From the NCBI GenBank assembly GCA_946407895.1, contig CAMJQA010000004.1:16228-80227 (forward strand): a stretch of 64,000 nucleotides of DNA. The letters run 5' to 3'. A program made the position numbers and the translations under genes. Of this stretch, positions 60,819 through 64,000 are shown one piece after another. The notes under the pieces are model-generated. The model worked only from the letters and a program-made list of their open reading frames with translations. It made no database searches and was not told where the DNA came from. Source of the stretch: an uncultured Prevotellaceae bacterium (lineage in GTDB: Bacteria > Bacteroidota > Bacteroidia > Bacteroidales > Bacteroidaceae). Numbering within the stretch: the stretch's first letter is position 1; every line of letters starts with the position of its first letter.

Positions 60819-60826
60819 TATTTTTG
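60819..60826 (+). promoter_or_regulatory. promoter of the gene at 60849
   Basis: TATTTTTG is a perfect -7 box with its G 23 nt before the ATG. It is divergent from the defence operon promoter. The bases in between (60609-60818) are AT-rich and hold no gene that I can see. Confidence 0.65.
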
Positions 60827-60848
60827 TCATCGATAAACTGAAATAACT

Positions 60849-61796
60849 ATGGAAAACTTTAAGACATGCCATGCGGGAGGCCTTTCACGTTCCCGCGAAA
60901 AAGGAACCAAGGTGATGTTGGCAGGACGGATGGCATTCCTGCCCAACGAGCGCGTCCCCATCGTTGTGCAGACACTGACGGAGCAACAGATTGCGGAAAT
61001 ACCCAGAGATAAATATGCCGTGACAATAGTTGAGACCGAACCGACATCGGCGGAGCATCTTGCCTCCAGTACAGGCATAGTGTCGCCATTAACCCGCAGG
61101 CACATGTCGCGCTATAGAAACATCATAAGGCGCAAAGGACGGCTCCGGATCCCCACAGGCCCTTCCAGAGCCGGCGGAGCGAAGGTGTACGTCACAATCA
61201 TCACACTCTTGCATCAGCTGCTGACACAAGCTGAAAACCTCTATTACACAAACCGGGAACTCAGGAGGGAAAACATGACTACACCACCGCCAGGCAGCGG
61301 CATATTCCTTGCACCTGTCGATGAAGGTAAGATGTCGGATTGTATCAACGAAATCATCCTCAAAGTCTTCGGCGACGGCGACAAGGGAAAGGTTCTTAAC
61401 AGAGAGATAAAACTGGCTGAGTTTTGCCTGCTGATGCATCGCTATTTCATATATATTAAGATTCTGGGTAACACAGCCCGTCAGCCGTTTAGCGAATACC
61501 TGGAGAATTATGTGTTTGAGGGCGAACCCAGGTTCACAGCCAAGACGTTCAACAACTATGCGAACAACAAACAATACGAGGAACTGGATTTGCTTCTCAA
61601 TCGTATGGATAGTCAAGCCCCGCGTTCCCAAAAAGAGAAAGGGGAACCGGGCATCAATTTCAAGTATCTACCCGAAGCGACAGGAACGCTTCAGGACGCT
61701 TTCCAGGGCATCGGCCATTTTTTCCACAACTCACCTTATTTTGATGAGCTAAGGAAAATACAGGAAAACGTCGCCAAATTCAAGATTAAGCCATAG
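60849..61796 (+). CDS. unrecognised protein, 315 residues
   Basis: Starts MENFKTCHAGGLSRSREKGT. The N-terminal third is basic and includes RRHMSRYRNIIRRKGRLRIP; the middle holds a helical stretch (VTIITLLHQLLTQAENLYYT). The C-terminal half looks like a helical bundle (LNREIKLAEFCLLMHRYFIY to LDLLLNRMDSQ). There is no signal peptide or membrane helix. It is a single gene with its own promoter and a very strong terminator, divergent from the defence operon. I do not recognise the family. The clear -7 box and terminator make it a real gene. Confidence 0.8.
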   Translation: MENFKTCHAGGLSRSREKGTKVMLAGRMAFLPNERVPIVVQTLTEQQIAEIPRDKYAVTIVETEPTSAEHLASSTGIVSPLTRRHMSRYRNIIRRKGRLRIPTGPSRAGGAKVYVTIITLLHQLLTQAENLYYTNRELRRENMTTPPPGSGIFLAPVDEGKMSDCINEIILKVFGDGDKGKVLNREIKLAEFCLLMHRYFIYIKILGNTARQPFSEYLENYVFEGEPRFTAKTFNNYANNKQYEELDLLLNRMDSQAPRSQKEKGEPGINFKYLPEATGTLQDAFQGIGHFFHNSPYFDELRKIQENVAKFKIKP

Positions 61797-61825
61797 TGTA
61801 ACAGCCATTTCCCATTATCTGTCCA

Positions 61826-61860
61826 ACAGAGGTCCCGACCAGGAACCTCTGTTTTTTTTT
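61826..61860 (+). terminator. terminator of the gene at 60849
   Basis: ACAGAGGT (61826-61833) pairs with ACCTCTGT (61845-61852), with further partial pairing inside, followed by nine T. Confidence 0.9.
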
Positions 61861-61973
61861 CCAGTCCAAAAATACGTTTTTCCAATCGCTTGCGGGGATT
61901 TGGGAAAACTCCGACCTTTGCCCCCGAAAACAGTGAATAACCGGCTTCAGGCAAGGCTCATGCCGCCCGAGTC

Positions 61974-62058
61974 AAAACCTAAATGACAGTTAAGTAAGAT
62001 CTCAGTAAAACCTAAATGAAAGTTAAGTATGATCTCAGTAAGACCTAAGTATAAACTC
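61974..62058. repeat. 33-bp tandem repeat, 2.5 units
   Basis: Units beginning AAAACCTAAATGA start at 61974 and 62007, with a shorter third (AAGACCTAAGT) at 62040. Each contains AGTTAAGTA and GATCTCAGTA. The stretch before it (61861-61973) holds no gene. Confidence 0.9.
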
Positions 62059-62090
62059 TATAACTTCTCTATAAGAACTCTATTCCTATG

Positions 62091-62127
62091 TATAGAGACT
62101 TTATAGAGACTTTATAGAGAAATTATA
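62091..62127. repeat. 11-bp tandem repeat, three units
   Basis: TATAGAGACTT repeated, the last unit as TATAGAGAAAT. Reverse-complement CTCTATA sequences just upstream (near 62056-62082) could pair with it. Confidence 0.85.
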
Positions 62128-62136
62128 CAGAATGAA

Positions 62137-62202
62137 GCAAACAAGACATAAGGAATCTGCAAACAAGACATAAGGAATCTGCAAATGAGACATGAGGAAT
62201 CT
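62137..62202. repeat. 22-bp tandem repeat, three units
   Basis: Units at 62137, 62159 and 62181, each close to GCAAACAAGACATAAGGAAT followed by CT. The first two are identical and the third has three changes. The array lies 68 bp before the ATG at 62271. Confidence 0.9.
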
Positions 62203-62270
62203 ACATATACTATAACCGACCTGAGCCTCCAATGGCCTGGTCTTTGTCTAACTTTCTAATAAATACTAAA

Positions 62271-63497
62271 ATGAAACAAATTCAATTGACAATCGATGGT
62301 TCCACGAACCGTCAGGTGAAAAACTCCAAGAGCTCTGCCCAGACATTGCAGAGAATTTTGGTTAAGGTAGTAGGCACTGCCTACGCCAAGTTGAAGGAAA
62401 TCTGCAGCCACTCTTTCGAGGGTGTCAGCACCGGCCGCAAGTGTTCCAACCGCTTCCGTTCGGTCAACCTGAATTACCTTCGCGAACGTGCGGCAACGCT
62501 GCAGAACTCGGGGCAGAGCCTCAGTCAGTTCTACCAGTTCATGCCGATTCAGAGCGAGAAGTGGTCGCCCTTTGCCGTCATCATTTCCCAGGGCCATCTG
62601 CCCGAGGTCAAGGTGGCCATTGATGCTGAAGGCGGCCACAAGGCGTATGTCAACACGCCCAGCCGTACCTATGCCGACTTTGTCAGGTCGTGGGGACTGC
62701 AGCGTGGTGACCAGGTGACGTTCGTCACAGTGCAAAAGCATGAGGGCAAGTATGAGGTGAACTGTGCGCGCCTCATCCTCAATCCCCGCAATGCCGACGG
62801 CAGCGGTGCTCCCATGACGACCGAGATTGTGAACAGTCAGGGCGAGTTCCCCTGCTCGAACTGGAAGAACAGACTGAACTTCCACAGTTTTGAGTTCGAC
62901 ACCGACCACTTCAACTTCGTACTGGGCGGTGGCGGCGACGTGGTGGCTGCCGGCATCATCGTCAGCCGCAAGTACAAGAGCGGTGACTGGTTCCGCAGCA
63001 ATTGTCAGCTGGTGCTCAACGAGGCCGGCTTCGGCAGTGATCTTTGCAGTCTGTCTGAGGCTGTGGAGAAGAGCTACACAACGGCTGAAATCGACATGGA
63101 GTCGGAGTTCTATCTCAACAATGCCGGAACGGGAGGTACCGGAACAACAGGAGATGCCACGCCCGGCGGTGGCGGCGGTGTAGTGCCCGGTTCGCCCCTC
63201 TACAACAGTACGGCAGGCATCAATGGCGTCAACCAGAGTGTCTCGGGCGGCAGCGTGACGGCAACGGCGCCCCTGACATCGGTAACCGTCAGCGGCACCA
63301 ACCTGGGTGAAGTGGAGTTCACTGCCAAGGTGGACGGCACGGGCAATGCCATCAGCCCCACCAGCCACGATGACAATGGCGCCGCCTTCACGGGCCTGAA
63401 CGTGCAGGCTGGTCACAGCCTCGTGGTCTACCGTGGCGGTAACGTCTGGTTCACCGTCACTGCACAGGCTGCCAATCCCGACGACGGGATGGAATAA
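62271..63497 (+). CDS. unrecognised protein with Gly-rich linker and Ig-like C-terminus
   Basis: A 408-residue protein starting MKQIQLTIDGSTNRQVKNSK. The N-terminal 260 residues include QRILVKVVGTAYAKLKEICS and HSFEGVSTGRKCSNRFRSVN, a style that reminds me of DUF6266-like Bacteroidetes proteins (uncertain). A Gly/Thr linker (about 296-315, GTGGTGTTGDATPGGGGG) leads to a C-terminal segment rich in Val/Thr/Gly that looks Ig-like or beta-sandwich. There is no signal peptide. I chose the ATG at 62271, since upstream codons run into the repeat region. Function unknown; phage- or element-related structural use is possible. Confidence 0.75.
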   Translation: MKQIQLTIDGSTNRQVKNSKSSAQTLQRILVKVVGTAYAKLKEICSHSFEGVSTGRKCSNRFRSVNLNYLRERAATLQNSGQSLSQFYQFMPIQSEKWSPFAVIISQGHLPEVKVAIDAEGGHKAYVNTPSRTYADFVRSWGLQRGDQVTFVTVQKHEGKYEVNCARLILNPRNADGSGAPMTTEIVNSQGEFPCSNWKNRLNFHSFEFDTDHFNFVLGGGGDVVAAGIIVSRKYKSGDWFRSNCQLVLNEAGFGSDLCSLSEAVEKSYTTAEIDMESEFYLNNAGTGGTGTTGDATPGGGGGVVPGSPLYNSTAGINGVNQSVSGGSVTATAPLTSVTVSGTNLGEVEFTAKVDGTGNAISPTSHDDNGAAFTGLNVQAGHSLVVYRGGNVWFTVTAQAANPDDGME

Positions 63498-63507
63498 GCA
63501 AACAAGG

Positions 63508-63532
63508 GCTGGGGCTTCGGCCCCGGCTCTTT
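63508..63532 (+). terminator. terminator of the gene at 62271
   Basis: GCTGGGGC-TTCG-GCCCCGGC, an 8-bp stem with a stable TTCG tetraloop, followed by TCTTT. Confidence 0.85.
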
Positions 63533-63634
63533 AACGAAAACGAAGACGATAACCTTAACCCTAACCCTAACGAAAACGAAGGCTGAATGGAATAGGGGAC
63601 AAGGGCGCCCTCCATCTACGATGTCTCTTGAACC

Positions 63635-63707
63635 TTGACCTTCGGTCGAGCCTGCTCCCGCTCGGGATAACAGATGCAAGCATCGTTCTCCTCTCGCTCA
63701 CTAGCAG
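63635..63707 (+). repeat. covarying hairpin element, copy D
   Basis: Head GACCTTCGGTC (63637-63647), outer arms CTGCT (63652-63656) and AGCAG (63703-63707), block CCCGCTCGGG, inner arms AAC(A)GATGC and GCATCGTT with one bulged A, and block CTCTCGCTC. Sequence blocks are diverged but both helices are intact. Confidence 0.75.
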
Positions 63708-63736
63708 CCTTGAACCTCTTGAACCTTTGAACCTCT

Positions 63737-63904
63737 TTAAGGTCTTTCCTTGTGCTTCTCCTTCCTGCTGTACAGCTTTTTGGACTTATGGGTGCGGTTG
63801 TGTGAATGAAAACCGGGGCCGAGCAACTCCTGCTCGGCCTCGCGGCTTCCCCGGCGACTGGCCCGCAGGTAGTCGTCGAGGGTTCTGCTTTTCTTCTTTC
63901 GCAT
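63737..63904 (-). CDS. small basic protein, 55 residues
   Basis: Starts MRKKKSRTLDDYLRASRRGS and ends LYSRKEKHKERP. It is very Lys/Arg-rich, with no membrane segment. It lies 16 bp after the stop of the partial membrane-protein gene at 63921-64000, so the two are probably co-transcribed. Its composition suggests nucleic-acid binding or a tail peptide; I do not recognise it. Below the usual length cut-off but well placed in an operon. Confidence 0.55.
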   Translation of the reverse strand: MRKKKSRTLDDYLRASRRGSREAEQELLGPGFHSHNRTHKSKKLYSRKEKHKERP

Positions 63905-63920
63905 TGATGGGTTGTGAGTG

Positions 63921-64000
63921 TTATGCCACTTTGTTCAGCTTCTTGATGATGGAGAAGATGAACAGGGCGGCCAGCAGGCAGATGCCCATCAGTGTGCCCC
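63921..64000 (-). CDS. C-terminus of a membrane protein (partial)
   Basis: The last 25 codons of a minus-strand gene whose start is beyond the window edge: GTLMGICLLAALFIFSIIKK, then LNKVA and a stop. It forms one hydrophobic helix followed by a short basic tail, so the end probably lies in the cytoplasm. Nothing more can be said from this fragment. Confidence 0.5.
   Translation of the reverse strand, partial: GTLMGICLLAALFIFSIIKKLNKVA

Noticed and set aside
63541..63585. Telomere-like CCTTAACCCTAACCCTAAC stretch
   Set aside because: Only about two and a half units, embedded in a CGAAAACGAA-type simple repeat. Most likely chance low-complexity sequence, with no sign of a linear end.

Overview
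The window looks like a chromosomal segment of a Bacteroidales bacterium, most likely Prevotellaceae-like. The grounds are promoters of the Bacteroidetes type (TAnnTTTG, sometimes with TTTG/TTG about 20 nt upstream), a surface lipoprotein starting CKDYDDD, an IorAB/phenylacetate-CoA ligase/ACT cluster, a V-type ATPase operon with a DUF2764 protein, and an acpP-fabF-rnc-GH3 gene order. I could not run any search, so family names rest on recognition of motifs and sequence style. No tRNA, rRNA, CRISPR array or insertion sequence was seen.

Layout. 1-3925 (-): 5' part of a giant coiled-coil surface lipoprotein. 4351-15525 (-): an aryl-acid/aromatic amino acid block in three transcription units: omega-amidase-iorA-iorB; aminotransferase-porin-sodium symporter; and two phenylacetate-CoA ligases with a tandem ACT protein. 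A 42-bp tandem repeat array lies inside it, and a candidate small RNA lies beside it. 16145-18238 (-): DsbD. 18488-25408 (+): acpP, fabF, rnc, GH3, an Ig-like lipoprotein and a DUF3108 protein, tightly packed. 25636-28820: a BlaI/MecI-type regulator, upp (-) and pckA (+). 29047-39740 (-): a tripartite ABC efflux operon (adaptor, ATPase, two permeases, TolC) behind a sigma-54-like promoter, followed by its probable sigma-54 activator and histidine kinase and a translationally coupled DUF4832 protein. 40048-45716 (-): two secreted glycoside hydrolases. 45820-53441 (-): V-type ATPase.

53727-60568 (-) is a visibly AT-rich, probably acquired defence island next to a broken gene: AAA ATPase, small PD-(D/E)XK-like protein, unknown protein, MmeI-like fused restriction-modification enzyme and a RES-domain (NAD-degrading type) protein. 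The right end (60849-64000) holds unrecognised genes, three short tandem-repeat arrays and two small or partial genes.

The most unusual signal outside genes is a family of five hairpin elements (33518-33669, 42013-42192, 63635-63707). Their two conserved single-stranded-looking blocks are kept, while the sequences of two helices change in a compensatory way. The second is the five-gene defence operon, whose combination I do not recognise as a named system. The third is the efflux operon's regulatory region, which has a -24/-12 element, paired TGTCCG palindromes and a further pair of 15-bp palindromes.
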